A DNA stretch of 64,000 nucleotides. It comes from Tunturiibacter empetritectus. GTDB taxonomy: Bacteria > Acidobacteriota > Terriglobia > Terriglobales > Acidobacteriaceae. Location: assembly GCF_013410875.1 (NCBI RefSeq), contig NZ_JACCCU010000001.1, positions 682,001-746,000 on the forward strand. The letters run 5' to 3'. This document shows positions 26,326-34,659 of the stretch, one piece after another. Below the pieces are notes generated by a model. That model made no database searches and had not been told where the DNA came from. It saw only the letters and a list, made by a program, of their open reading frames with translations. Numbering within the stretch: position 1 is the stretch's first letter; the number at the start of each line of letters is the position of its first letter. Both the position numbers and the translations under genes were made by a program.

Positions 26326-27138
26326 CTACTTCACGCTGAAGCTGAAGTCCACCTTCGACGTTCCCTTCGGCTCAACCGTCACCGTCATCGTCTGCTCGCC
26401 AAGCTTCTCGTGCACTGCCGCCAAAGTATACGTCCCCGCCGGCAATCCGCTAATCCCAAAGTGTCCATCCGCATCCGTCACCGCAAAAAACGGCGTAGCC
26501 GACACGTTAATAAACGCATTCATCCACGGATGGTTGTTACATCGCACCGGAATCATCACCTCCGACTGATTGAACTGCTTCACCTGTGCCATACCCTTCG
26601 GCCCCTGCGAGATATCGATCGGCTGGCTTCCCGCTACCGTCGGCATCGTATGAATGTTGTGCATCGTCGAGTCCGAGTTCCTGAACTCCACCGACCCGCC
26701 CCGTACCAGCGCAATCACATGCGGCACATACTTGCATCCCACCTGGTCCAGCACCACCGGGGCAGGCGTAGACCCACCTGACAGCATCGCCGCCGGCGGC
26801 CCGCTCTTGATATACACATACACGTTCCCAAGCTTGCCGTCCTTCACCGTATACTGCTCGGCAAAGTTGTCCCCAGCCGTCATCGAGCAGACCGGATCCA
26901 TCGACATATCGATCTTCACCGGCTCCGGCGTCTTCCCCACAAAACGGATCGTCCCCGTCACCATCCCCAGCATCGCCTTATCCAGCTGCACCGTCGAAGC
27001 CGGAGGAGCCGCCGGCACCGTCGCCGTACTCGCATCGCCGCTATGCTTCACCGCATCGCTCGGCTTACATCCGATCAGCCCGCTCAACCCCGCACTGACA
27101 ATCGCCGCCGCCATCAACCAACCACAAATCCGCCTCAT
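26326..27138 (-). CDS. Lipoprotein with cupredoxin-like domain and carboxypeptidase-regulatory-like domain
   Basis: A lipoprotein signal ends in GLIGC at about residue 24. The middle region has a cupredoxin-type arrangement of possible copper ligands: histidines in STMHNIHTMP (about residue 160), a cysteine in VRCNNHPWM (about 200) and the nearby histidine. The last 80 residues (ADGHFGISGLPAGTYTLAAV) match the carboxypeptidase regulatory-like fold. Similar proteins are often labelled methylamine utilization or plastocyanin-like, without proven function. A periplasmic electron-transfer or copper-related role is possible. Confidence 0.75.
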   Translation of the reverse strand: MRRICGWLMAAAIVSAGLSGLIGCKPSDAVKHSGDASTATVPAAPPASTVQLDKAMLGMVTGTIRFVGKTPEPVKIDMSMDPVCSMTAGDNFAEQYTVKDGKLGNVYVYIKSGPPAAMLSGGSTPAPVVLDQVGCKYVPHVIALVRGGSVEFRNSDSTMHNIHTMPTVAGSQPIDISQGPKGMAQVKQFNQSEVMIPVRCNNHPWMNAFINVSATPFFAVTDADGHFGISGLPAGTYTLAAVHEKLGEQTMTVTVEPKGTSKVDFSFSVK

Positions 27139-27197
27139 ACCACCTCACACAACGAACCATCGACTGAGAACTTCAGCATTGCACAAAACATTCAGGC

Positions 27198-28244
27198 CTA
27201 AGCCGCTGCCAACGGAGCTTCCATCGCCGCCACCACCGCATCCGCAAACGCCTTCGTTCCGCTCGTACCGCCAACATCCTTCGTCAGCGTCTTACCCTCG
27301 CGATAGACCTGCTCCAGCCCGGCCTGCACCCGCTCCGCCGTAGCCGGTTCATCAATGTGATGCAGCATCAGCACCGCACTCTGCAGAAGGGCAGTAGGAT
27401 TCGCCATATCCTTCCCGGCGATATCAGGAGCCGATCCATGCACGGCCTCAAAGATCGCGCACTCGGTCCCAAGGTTCGCCCCCGGCACCAATCCCAGCCC
27501 ACCCACAAACGCACTGCAAAGGTCGCTCAGAATATCCCCATACAAATTCTCAGTCAGCAAAATATCGTACTGATAAGGATTCATCACCAGCTGCATGCAG
27601 GTGTTATCCACGATGTGCTCGTGATACGCGACCTCCGGAAAATCCTTCCCCACCGTCTGGCAACACCGCAGAAACAGACCATCCGACAGCTTCATGATGT
27701 TCGCTTTATGGATCGCATGAATCTTCTTCCGCCCATGCTTCCGCGCATAGTCAAACGCAAACTTCGCAATCCGTGTCGAACCCTTCTCAGTAATAATCTT
27801 CAGTGCCTGCACCACCCCCGGCACCACCTCATGCTCCAGCCCGGCGTACAGATCCTCCATGTTCTCGCGCACAATCACAAGATCGAGCCCCGGATACTTC
27901 GTCTTCAAACCCGGCAGATTCTTCACCGGCCGAAAGTTTGCAAACAGCTCAAACTTCTTCCGCAGCGTCACATTGATCGAAGCGAACCCTCCTCCAACCG
28001 GCGTTGTTACCGGACCCTTCAACGCCACACGATTCTTCTCGATCGAGTCATACAGCGCCTTCGGAATGTACTCGCCCGTCTTCTCGAACGCATTCGCCCC
28101 CGCATCATACGGATGCCATTCAAACGCCACGCCCGTCGCCGCACCCGCGGCCTCAAGAATCTTCACCACCGCGCCAGATACCTCCGGCCCAATCCCATCC
28201 CCCGGAATCAAAGTAATCCTGTGTGTCTTCTTCGCTGCCGTCAT
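27198..28244 (-). CDS. Isocitrate/isopropylmalate dehydrogenase family enzyme, probably NAD-isocitrate dehydrogenase
   Basis: Oxidative decarboxylase of the beta-decarboxylating dehydrogenase family. Motifs: ITLIPGDGIGPEV at the start, substrate serine/arginine segment SINVTLRKKFELFANFRPVK, catalytic tyrosine in VRENMEDLYAG, lysine in IHKANIMKLSDGLF, and the signature NLYGDILSDLCSAFVGGLGL. The SxNxxLRK form and the ANFRP segment fit NAD-dependent isocitrate dehydrogenase rather than LeuB, and no leu genes adjoin. Homoisocitrate or isopropylmalate activity is not excluded. 348 residues; single gene. Confidence 0.85.
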   Translation of the reverse strand: MTAAKKTHRITLIPGDGIGPEVSGAVVKILEAAGAATGVAFEWHPYDAGANAFEKTGEYIPKALYDSIEKNRVALKGPVTTPVGGGFASINVTLRKKFELFANFRPVKNLPGLKTKYPGLDLVIVRENMEDLYAGLEHEVVPGVVQALKIITEKGSTRIAKFAFDYARKHGRKKIHAIHKANIMKLSDGLFLRCCQTVGKDFPEVAYHEHIVDNTCMQLVMNPYQYDILLTENLYGDILSDLCSAFVGGLGLVPGANLGTECAIFEAVHGSAPDIAGKDMANPTALLQSAVLMLHHIDEPATAERVQAGLEQVYREGKTLTKDVGGTSGTKAFADAVVAAMEAPLAAA

Positions 28245-28404
28245 CCACTACCGCCTTTTCTGGAGTAACTCAAAGACCGTCATTAAAAGACTGTCTTCAG
28301 ATTGGTTTGTTTTGGTTGTCATCCTGAACGCAGTGAAGAATCCCCATATTCGTCGTTGTCTGTTCTGCAAAGATCCGTCCTATCCGCGAAGATCCGCGGT
28401 CATC

Positions 28405-28884
28405 TCAGCGCTTCGACACTCTCCTCGCATCTTTTCCATTCAACAACTCTTCCAGCTCTTCTTTGAACTCCCGCACATCCTTGAAGTCCCGATACACACT
28501 AGCAAACCGAATATATGCAACCGTATCGATATCTTTCAGCCGCGACATAATCAGCTCGCCAACCTCGTTGGTCGTCCGTTCGCGCTCTGGCGAGTCGACC
28601 ACATACGCCTCGGTCTCATCCACAATCTTTTCCAGATTCACCGCGGCAACAGGCCTCTTCTCGCACGCATGCAGCAGCCCGCTCAGCACTTTCTGCCGGT
28701 CGAACTTCTCCCGTCGTCCATCTTTTTTCACCACCATGTAGGGGATCTCGTCGATCCGCTCATACGTCGTAAATCGCTTGTTACAGCCTTCGCACTCCCG
28801 TCGCCGGCGTATCGAGTCTGCGTCTTTGCTCTCGCGTGAATCGACAACTCGGTCTTGGGCAAAACCACAGTAGGGGCACTTCAT
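28405..28884 (-). CDS. nrdR: Transcriptional repressor NrdR
   Basis: ATP/dATP-sensing repressor of ribonucleotide reductase genes. It has the N-terminal zinc ribbon CPYCG ... CEGCNKRFTTYE (about residues 3-38) and a following ATP-cone domain (VVKKDGRREKFDRQKVLSG). 159 residues is the family norm. ATG at 28884. No nrd gene lies nearby, so its targets are elsewhere. Confidence 0.97.
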   Translation of the reverse strand: MKCPYCGFAQDRVVDSRESKDADSIRRRRECEGCNKRFTTYERIDEIPYMVVKKDGRREKFDRQKVLSGLLHACEKRPVAAVNLEKIVDETEAYVVDSPERERTTNEVGELIMSRLKDIDTVAYIRFASVYRDFKDVREFKEELEELLNGKDARRVSKR

Positions 28885-28911
28885 CGGAATACATCGATTC
28901 TAGCAGCGCGT

Positions 28912-29008
28912 GTCCTGCCGGACGGGCCTCCTACGCGGAGGGCGGTCACTTCGTGACGCGTCTACCGGTCGTGGCATCGTCATCAACCAAGGTCCTCCCG
29001 CTGGTCGG
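28912..29008 (-). repeat. Three-hairpin dispersed repeat, copy 5 (inverted)
   Basis: Reverse-orientation complete copy directly upstream of nrdR: GTCCTGCCGGAC, central stem CCTCC-TACGC-GGAGG, GTCACTTCGTGAC, TCTACC and CTCCCGCTGGTCGG. It points towards copy 6, so together they form a long inverted repeat. Confidence 0.85.
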
Positions 29009-29049
29009 CCCGAGCATCGCGAGGACCCATACCCTCTCTCTCGCCGAAA

Positions 29050-29107
29050 CAAGGTACACAAGTCACGAAGTGACCGCCCTCCGCGTAGGAGGCCCGTCCG
29101 GCAGGAC
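29050..29107 (+). repeat. Three-hairpin dispersed repeat, copy 6
   Basis: AAGGTACACA, GTCACGAAGTGAC, CCTCC-GCGTA-GGAGG, GTCCGGCAGGAC. The CCAACGGGAG start is missing or degenerate. It ends 8 bases from the stop of the membrane protein gene at 29116. Confidence 0.85.
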
Positions 29108-29115
29108 ATCCATCC

Positions 29116-30159
29116 TTACCCCAAATCCACCGCCGCCCCAGCCGCCTCGCTCTCCTCGGCGACCTTCTTCAAGCTAACATGCTCTACCCGCGAGTAGATC
29201 AATCCAGCAGGAATGATGCAGAGAAAAGTCACCACCAGCAACAAAGCCCCGCAAGCCGTAGCAGCCTCAAGCGGCGCACCATAAAACGTATGCATCGCCG
29301 CAGCCGTAATCGCAATCTGCGTAAACCATCCAATAATCGGAAGCTGCAGCAACGACCCGCCAATACTAGCCGCCATCAGCAGCATCGTCCTGGAGAAGGT
29401 CACCCCGGCCAACTCAGGCGTATGCACAAACGCATGCGCCGTCTCCAGATACGCAAACCCGATCATCACCCACATCGTCAGCGAAAGCACCGTCACCACA
29501 CCAAAGTCCCGTGCAGATGACAACGCATTCAACCCATCGCGAAACCCAAGAATCTTCGTCGCAATGCTCTCGCCAGCGGCCTTCGAAACCAGCCCCACCG
29601 TCCCTCGCGCAAACGAGGCCACCGTACCACCCGCCGCCCGCACCACACCAGCAAAGATCGCAATCGCCAGCGTAGCTCCCATACTCAAAACGCCCGCCTT
29701 CACAAACACCTCGTGGTGAGGAAGCCCCCTTGGAGTAAACGCCAGCGCACTGGAAAAGATCAGCGCTGCCGCTCCCAGATCGAACATCCGTTCAATCGTC
29801 CACACCGCTATCTGGGAGCTCAACGACAGGTTGACTCGCCGCGAGATCAGGTAAGGCCGTGTGAAGTCGGCCAGCCGCCCAAATAATGCCACCGCGGTAA
29901 ACCCGATGAACTGCGAACCCAGCAGGGAAGTGGCCGCAACCTTCTTCGTTGGCGACAGAAATACCGCCCACCGCACCGACCGCAGATAGAACGTAACGTA
30001 GATCAGCACAATTCCCGCAGCAATATGCCCCAGGCTCACATACCGAAGCTGTTGCCAGAAGTTGGCCCAGTCAAATTGCACCTTCGTCCGAAACAACCAG
30101 ACCAGCAACACCAGCGCAACCGCGCCCACTCCCCACACCACTCCATTACGCTTGGTCAT
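29116..30159 (-). CDS. LPG-synthase-type multispanning membrane protein (UPF0104/flippase-like)
   Basis: 347-residue polytopic inner membrane protein of the lysylphosphatidylglycerol synthase transmembrane family, without the soluble aminoacyl-transferase domain. Family features are the paired helices around YVTFYLRSVRWAVFL and the conserved loop RLADFTRPYLISRR, followed by QIAVWTIERMFDLGAAA. Members are linked to lipid or glycolipid handling and flipping; the substrate is unknown here. ATG at 30159. The transglycosylase gene lies 30 bases upstream on the same strand, suggesting an envelope operon. Confidence 0.8.
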   Translation of the reverse strand: MTKRNGVVWGVGAVALVLLVWLFRTKVQFDWANFWQQLRYVSLGHIAAGIVLIYVTFYLRSVRWAVFLSPTKKVAATSLLGSQFIGFTAVALFGRLADFTRPYLISRRVNLSLSSQIAVWTIERMFDLGAAALIFSSALAFTPRGLPHHEVFVKAGVLSMGATLAIAIFAGVVRAAGGTVASFARGTVGLVSKAAGESIATKILGFRDGLNALSSARDFGVVTVLSLTMWVMIGFAYLETAHAFVHTPELAGVTFSRTMLLMAASIGGSLLQLPIIGWFTQIAITAAAMHTFYGAPLEAATACGALLLVVTFLCIIPAGLIYSRVEHVSLKKVAEESEAAGAAVDLG

Positions 30160-30189
30160 TCATCTCTCTCTTGGTCTGTAGATCGTGCT

Positions 30190-30915
30190 CTATCGGGCCT
30201 GCGCGACCATTGCTATCTGCTTCCGCCGATTGAACTCTCGAATCACCCGCGCCACATACGCCCGGGTCTCGCGATACGGAGGCACCCCATGATACCGATC
30301 CACCGCGCCAGGTCCAGCGTTGTAGGCCGCCAACGCCAGCGCCACATTGTCGTGGTATCGCGTCAGCAGCATATCCAGGTAAGCCGTCCCGCCCGAGATG
30401 TTCTGCTCCGGACGAAACGAATCCTCAACTCCCATCGCGCTCGCAGTGCCCGGCATCAGCTGCATCAGCCCCTGCGCGCCCGTCCGCGAAACTGCTCGCA
30501 CCTGCCCACCGCTCTCCGCCCGCACCACGCTCGCCAGCAGATCCTCATCGATATTGTGCGCTGTACCCGCATGCGCCAACATCTCATGCATCTCTTCCTT
30601 CGTCGGCGCAGTCATCAGGGTGACTACAGTCGGTGCCTTCACATCCGGCACCTTCACCTCGGCAACCGGCTCCGGCACATCGGCCACAGTCTCAACCCGA
30701 ACCACCGCGTCCGCCGCAACCTCCATATAGTTCGCTTCGGAATCAGGCTTACCCTTTTCAACGAAGTAGAGACGTACCTTATCCCCAACCGCCTCACGTC
30801 GAACGCAGTCCACCTCAAACCCGTTCTTCAGCGTCACATGCTCGGCCGCACGCGCCAGCGGACACACCGCCACCACCGCCAGCCCAAACGCAAACGCTTT
30901 AAGACAGAATGCCAC
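30190..30915 (-). CDS. Lytic transglycosylase (SLT family)
   Basis: Cleaves the glycan strands of peptidoglycan in the periplasm. The GTG start at 30915 gives a signal peptide ending near ARAAE. The SLT domain covers about residues 110-220: catalytic glutamate in SVVRAESGG, then GAQGLMQLMPGTA, the AYLDMLLTRYHDNVALAL repeat-like helix and AAYNAGPGAVDRYHGVPPYRET. Between them is a short SH3-like or unstructured part. It is followed 30 bases later by the LPG-synthase-type gene. Confidence 0.9.
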   Translation of the reverse strand: MAFCLKAFAFGLAVVAVCPLARAAEHVTLKNGFEVDCVRREAVGDKVRLYFVEKGKPDSEANYMEVAADAVVRVETVADVPEPVAEVKVPDVKAPTVVTLMTAPTKEEMHEMLAHAGTAHNIDEDLLASVVRAESGGQVRAVSRTGAQGLMQLMPGTASAMGVEDSFRPEQNISGGTAYLDMLLTRYHDNVALALAAYNAGPGAVDRYHGVPPYRETRAYVARVIREFNRRKQIAMVAQAR

Positions 30916-30965
30916 CCCTAAAGCCTACCATCCCCAGTCCACCGCCCGCTCACTCAAAACTCCCA

Positions 30966-31949
30966 CTATCGTGTCACTGGCAGACCGTTCAACACCGCTT
31001 CAATCGCCTCCGCCACCCCCTCCTCGTCATGCCGCCGCCCCATCACCCACCCTCTCTCCGCAGCCATCGCCTTCAAATCCTCCGGAGCGTTCCCCATCAA
31101 CACCGCCTGCCCCGCAACCTCCAGCATCGAAACATCATTCCAGTTATCCCCGATCGCCAGAATCTCCTCCGTCTTCACCCCATGCCTCTCCGCCAGCCGC
31201 AGCAGCGCCGACCCCTTGCTGCACCCCGCCGGCAAAATATCGACAATACTCAAATCACGCTCCGGATACTCCGTCCGATGCAGCGCCGCCTCCGCCCCAG
31301 CGGCCCTCTCCTGAAGCGCAATCCCGCCCTTCGTCAATCCAATATTCTCCAGCCGCTGCACCTCATCCCTCCGCAGCGGCGTCATCCCCACAGCCGACAC
31401 CCCCGGATGCTCCAGCAGCCGCGCCTCTGCCCTCCGCATCCTCTCCACCGTCCCGCACAGCATCATCTGGATCGGCGCGTCTCCTTCCAGTGCCTTCTCA
31501 ATCGGCACCACGCACTCGATATAGGGCTCATTCGCCACCACCCACCTGCCGATACTCGCGTTCAGCTCCGCCAGATGCTCCACCACCAGCGCCCCGCGCA
31601 CATCCTCCCCATCCTCCCCCACCTTATCGAAGGTCACCACCAGCGCATCGCGAAACTCCGCCACATGACCACAAAGCCACCGCGCCGTCTCCACCGGAAG
31701 CAACGTCCTCTCCAGCAACTGCGCCCCAATCGTCCGTGTCACCGTCCCATTCGAGCTGATCAGCGCATCCTCCTCCCGCAGCCCTAACCCCCGCAACACC
31801 TTCATCGCATACGAGTGCCGCCGCCCCGTCGCCACCACCACCGTCAACCCGGCCGCCTCAGCCGACTTCATCGCAGCCAGATTCCGTGAACTCACCCGCC
31901 CATCCGGCCCCACCAGCGTCCCGTCCATATCCACCGCAATCAAACGCAT
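30966..31949 (-). CDS. Cof-type HAD-IIB phosphatase
   Basis: Haloacid dehalogenase-superfamily phosphatase with a type IIB cap, probably acting on sugar phosphates or cofactor phosphates. Nucleophile motif VDMDGTLVGPDG (residues 4-15), motif II VVVATGRRH, motif III lysine in GCSKGSALLRLAERHG (about 250) and motif IV AIGDNWNDVSML (about 275). The ATG at 31949 (MRLIAVDMDG) is preferred to the 18-codon longer ORF. 327 residues. It precedes the transglycosylase gene by 50 bases. Confidence 0.88.
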   Translation of the reverse strand: MRLIAVDMDGTLVGPDGRVSSRNLAAMKSAEAAGLTVVVATGRRHSYAMKVLRGLGLREEDALISSNGTVTRTIGAQLLERTLLPVETARWLCGHVAEFRDALVVTFDKVGEDGEDVRGALVVEHLAELNASIGRWVVANEPYIECVVPIEKALEGDAPIQMMLCGTVERMRRAEARLLEHPGVSAVGMTPLRRDEVQRLENIGLTKGGIALQERAAGAEAALHRTEYPERDLSIVDILPAGCSKGSALLRLAERHGVKTEEILAIGDNWNDVSMLEVAGQAVLMGNAPEDLKAMAAERGWVMGRRHDEEGVAEAIEAVLNGLPVTR

Positions 31950-32096
31950 TCCAAACCTCGATTTACCTGCATATTCTCTCACCTGCAGCGCAGACATATC
32001 CATAAAGCATCTATTTTCTTTGATTTACCGGATATTCACGTGACATTAACGCACCTCCCGGGAGACACTTGAAGTAGGCACCACAAAGGCTTGTTT

Positions 32097-32450
32097 ATGT
32101 TTCACAAAAATGTACTAACTCCCTTCGGGAGCATCTCACCGCAGCAAATTCCAGCTTCTAGTCCTCAGTCCACCCACCGAATCGCGCTGGTTCCACCCGG
32201 AGGCGAAGCTCCACCCCACAAGAGACCCTCCCCGATCCTCGACCTGATCGCCATCGCCGCACCGCGCTGTTCCTCGTTCTTCGCAGAGGCGGCGGTCCTC
32301 GTCCTGGTTCTGGCCCTGCTCGACAGGTTCATGCTCAAGGGCCGGATGGAGCTCAACTGGGTCATCAGCGCCTTCGCCATCAGCATCGCGCTTCTGGTCG
32401 CCAGCATCGTCACGGAGTTCACCTCCCGCCGCTGGCTCCAGCGCCATTGA
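32097..32450 (+). CDS. Small membrane protein of unknown function
   Basis: 117 residues from the ATG at 32097; a TTG two codons earlier is possible. A proline-rich N-terminal 50 residues is followed by two hydrophobic helices (about 58-77 and 86-106). No family recognised. It diverges from the HAD gene; the roughly 150 bases between them should hold both promoters. Confidence 0.5.
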   Translation: MFHKNVLTPFGSISPQQIPASSPQSTHRIALVPPGGEAPPHKRPSPILDLIAIAAPRCSSFFAEAAVLVLVLALLDRFMLKGRMELNWVISAFAISIALLVASIVTEFTSRRWLQRH

Positions 32451-32465
32451 CGCTTAACTGCCTCA

Positions 32466-32533
32466 GGCTCGCCCTACGCGGGCAGCGGTCACTTCGTGAC
32501 ATACCGGCTTCGCCAAAGCCTCCCGAGGGTCGG
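32466..32533 (-). repeat. Three-hairpin dispersed repeat, copy 7 (inverted, partial)
   Basis: Reverse orientation: GCTCGCCCTACGCGGGCAGC central stem, GTCACTTCGTGAC arm, CTCCCGAGGGTCGG end. The GTCC-GGCA-GGAC hairpin is missing. It faces copy 8. Confidence 0.75.
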
Positions 32534-32551
32534 AGCAAAGATATTCCTCGC

Positions 32552-32632
32552 GACCAACGGGAGCGCCACCCAAAGGGGTATACCCGTCACGAAGTGACCG
32601 CGCCGCGCGTAGCGGTCCCGGCCGGAAGGCCA
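32552..32632 (+). repeat. Three-hairpin dispersed repeat, copy 8
   Basis: GACCAACGGGAG, AAGGGGTATAC, GTCACGAAGTGAC, central stem CCGC-GCGTA-GCGG, and a changed third hairpin GGCCGGAAGGCC. The final CATCTAGCCGGAAGGC part is duplicated just downstream. It lies about 50 bases before thrC. Confidence 0.8.
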
Positions 32633-32683
32633 TCTAGCCGGAAGGCCATCTATTTGTAACCAAAATCCGTTAGCATCTAATAT

Positions 32684-33952
32684 ATGGCCGTCATTGCGTC
32701 GCTCGAGTGTTCCCGCTGCCACCACCACGTCTCTGCCGAAACGCCGCAAACTCTATGCCCCCTCTGCGCCGGCTCTCTCTACGTCCGCTACGACATGGAC
32801 AAGCTCCGCCAGACCGTCAGCCGCGATGACATCGCCGCCCGCGCGGCAGCCTCCCCAGCCAGCCTCGGCATGTGGCGCTACTCCAGCGTGCTGCCCGACG
32901 TAACCCCCGTCACCCTCGGCGAGGGCTGGACCCCAATGCTCCACAGCAAGCGCTACCCCGGCCTCTACCTCAAAGAAGAGGGAGCAAATCCCACCGGCAC
33001 CTTCAAAGCCCGTGGCCTCTCGCTCGCCGTCACCATGGCCAAACACTACGGCCTCCAGCACCTCGCCGTCCCCTCGGCAGGCAACGCCGCCGGAGCACTC
33101 GCAGCCTACGCCGCCGCCGCCGACATCGCCTCGCACATCTTCATGCCTCAGGACGTCCCCTTCGCCAACTACCTCGAAGGCATTCTCTACGGAGCCGACG
33201 TCACCATGGTCGACGGCCTCATCTCCGACTGCGCCCGCATGGTTGCCGAAAACATCAAGGCTCAGCGCGAAGCCAACACCCCCGCCCACCAGGTCTGGTT
33301 CGACATCTCCACCCTCAAGGAGCCCTTCCGCGTCGAAGGCAAAAAAACCATGGGCTACGAACTGGTTGAGCAGCTAGGCTGGCAGTATCCCGACGCCGTC
33401 TTCTATCCCACGGGCGGCGGCGTAGGCCTCATCGGCATGTGGAAGGCCTTCGAAGAGATGGAAGCCCTGGGGTGGGTGTCAGGAAAAAGACCAAAGATGT
33501 ACGCCCTCCAGGCCTCCGGCTGCGCCCCCGTAGCTAAAGCTTTCGCAGAGAACAAGCCCGCCAGCGAGTTCTTTCAGAACGCCGCCACCTTCGCCGCCGG
33601 CCTCCGCGTTCCCAAGCCCTACGGCGACGCCATCATCCTCGACATCGTCCGCCAATCCGGAGGCAAAGCCTTGGCTTTTTCAGACGAGGAGATATTAAGC
33701 AGCATTTTAGACTGGGCCAAACACGAAGGGATCTTCCTCTCGCCCGAAGGCGCCGCCGCCACCGCAGCCTACGACGCGCTTCTCGCCACCGGCGAGCTCA
33801 AGCCAACCGACAAGGTCGTCCTCTTCAACACCGGCGCCGGCCTAAAGTACACCGACATGACCGCCGAAGCCATGCATCTGAAGCGACCAAACGAGAAGAA
33901 AGCCGCTCTCCCAAAGAGCATGCCAGTAGGAGGCATCATCACGCCACAATAA
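32684..33952 (+). CDS. thrC: Threonine synthase
   Basis: PLP enzyme converting O-phosphohomoserine to threonine. An N-terminal zinc-ribbon-like segment (CSRCHHH ... CPLCAG, residues 8-31) is common in the archaeal/acidobacterial form. PLP lysine in NPTGTFKARGLS (about residue 107), phosphate-binding SAGNAAGALAAYAAAA (about 132), and YPTGGGVGLIGMWK (about 245). 422 residues. ATG at 32684. Single gene, 96 bases upstream of repeat copy 9 territory. Confidence 0.93.
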   Translation: MAVIASLECSRCHHHVSAETPQTLCPLCAGSLYVRYDMDKLRQTVSRDDIAARAAASPASLGMWRYSSVLPDVTPVTLGEGWTPMLHSKRYPGLYLKEEGANPTGTFKARGLSLAVTMAKHYGLQHLAVPSAGNAAGALAAYAAAADIASHIFMPQDVPFANYLEGILYGADVTMVDGLISDCARMVAENIKAQREANTPAHQVWFDISTLKEPFRVEGKKTMGYELVEQLGWQYPDAVFYPTGGGVGLIGMWKAFEEMEALGWVSGKRPKMYALQASGCAPVAKAFAENKPASEFFQNAATFAAGLRVPKPYGDAIILDIVRQSGGKALAFSDEEILSSILDWAKHEGIFLSPEGAAATAAYDALLATGELKPTDKVVLFNTGAGLKYTDMTAEAMHLKRPNEKKAALPKSMPVGGIITPQ

Positions 33953-33962
33953 GCCCACACGC

Positions 33963-34058
33963 CGACCGAAGGGAGGCCCCAGGCATCTGACCAACCAAGA
34001 CAAGGTATACAAGTCACGAAGTGACCGCCTCCCGCGCAGGGAGCCCGTCCGGCAGGAC
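33963..34058 (+). repeat. Three-hairpin dispersed repeat, copy 9 (complete, rightmost)
   Basis: GACCGAAGGGAG, CAAGGTATAC, GTCACGAAGTGAC, central stem CTCCC-GCGCA-GGGAG, GTCCGGCAGGAC. It lies between two convergent genes (thrC and the STAS gene). This is the last copy found before the mobile island. Confidence 0.87.
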
Positions 34059-34096
34059 AGTTGTTTGTTAGCCTTTCACGAGCAGCGAAGCGGAGT

Positions 34097-34441
34097 TTAC
34101 AAACTAGCCTCAGCCGCATCCACAGCAGGAAAGTTCTTCAAGATCTTATCGACCTTGGTCATCTGCATCACCGCCGTAATCCGTTCATTCGCACCCGCCA
34201 GCAGCAGCTTCCGCCCATGGCTCTCCGCCGACACGTAGTAGTTCATCAGCAGCCCCAGCCCGGCAGAATCCATATACGGCGACTCGCTCAGATCCACGAT
34301 CATCACCTGCGGCGTCTTCGCGCGAAACTCATTCTGAAACCCGAACATCGTAGATAAAGTCAGCGGCCCAACGAGCTTCAGGATCGTCGTTCCCGCGCTC
34401 TTTCCATCCGTAAAGCTATGAGTCAAAGGTTGCTCGAGCAT
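34097..34441 (-). CDS. STAS-domain anti-sigma factor antagonist
   Basis: SpoIIAA-like single STAS domain protein, about 114 residues from the ATG at 34441. The phosphorylatable serine lies in SPYMDSAGLGLLMNYY (DSxGL motif, about residue 60), and the N-terminal strand pattern is typical. Such proteins bind anti-sigma kinases and release sigma factors or act in stress partner switching. No partner kinase is adjacent. A start 19 codons upstream (34498) is possible but lacks support. Confidence 0.86.
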   Translation of the reverse strand: MLEQPLTHSFTDGKSAGTTILKLVGPLTLSTMFGFQNEFRAKTPQVMIVDLSESPYMDSAGLGLLMNYYVSAESHGRKLLLAGANERITAVMQMTKVDKILKNFPAVDAAEASL

Positions 34442-34659
34442 ATTTGAAAGTGTAGCAAGCCCCCAACGCTGAAGATTACAAGCATGTAAATCCTGCATCC
34501 CTCCTGCCGATCCTCACCTGCCCAAATGCACCCACGGCGCGACGCCAGAAGAAACTAAAGCAAAAGAGCAGTTGGCGTAGAGTCTGCGTGTCCTTTTGGT
34601 TGTCATTCCCGAAGGGAATCTGCGGTTTGCCTTTCACCACACCAGCAGCAAATACTGCA

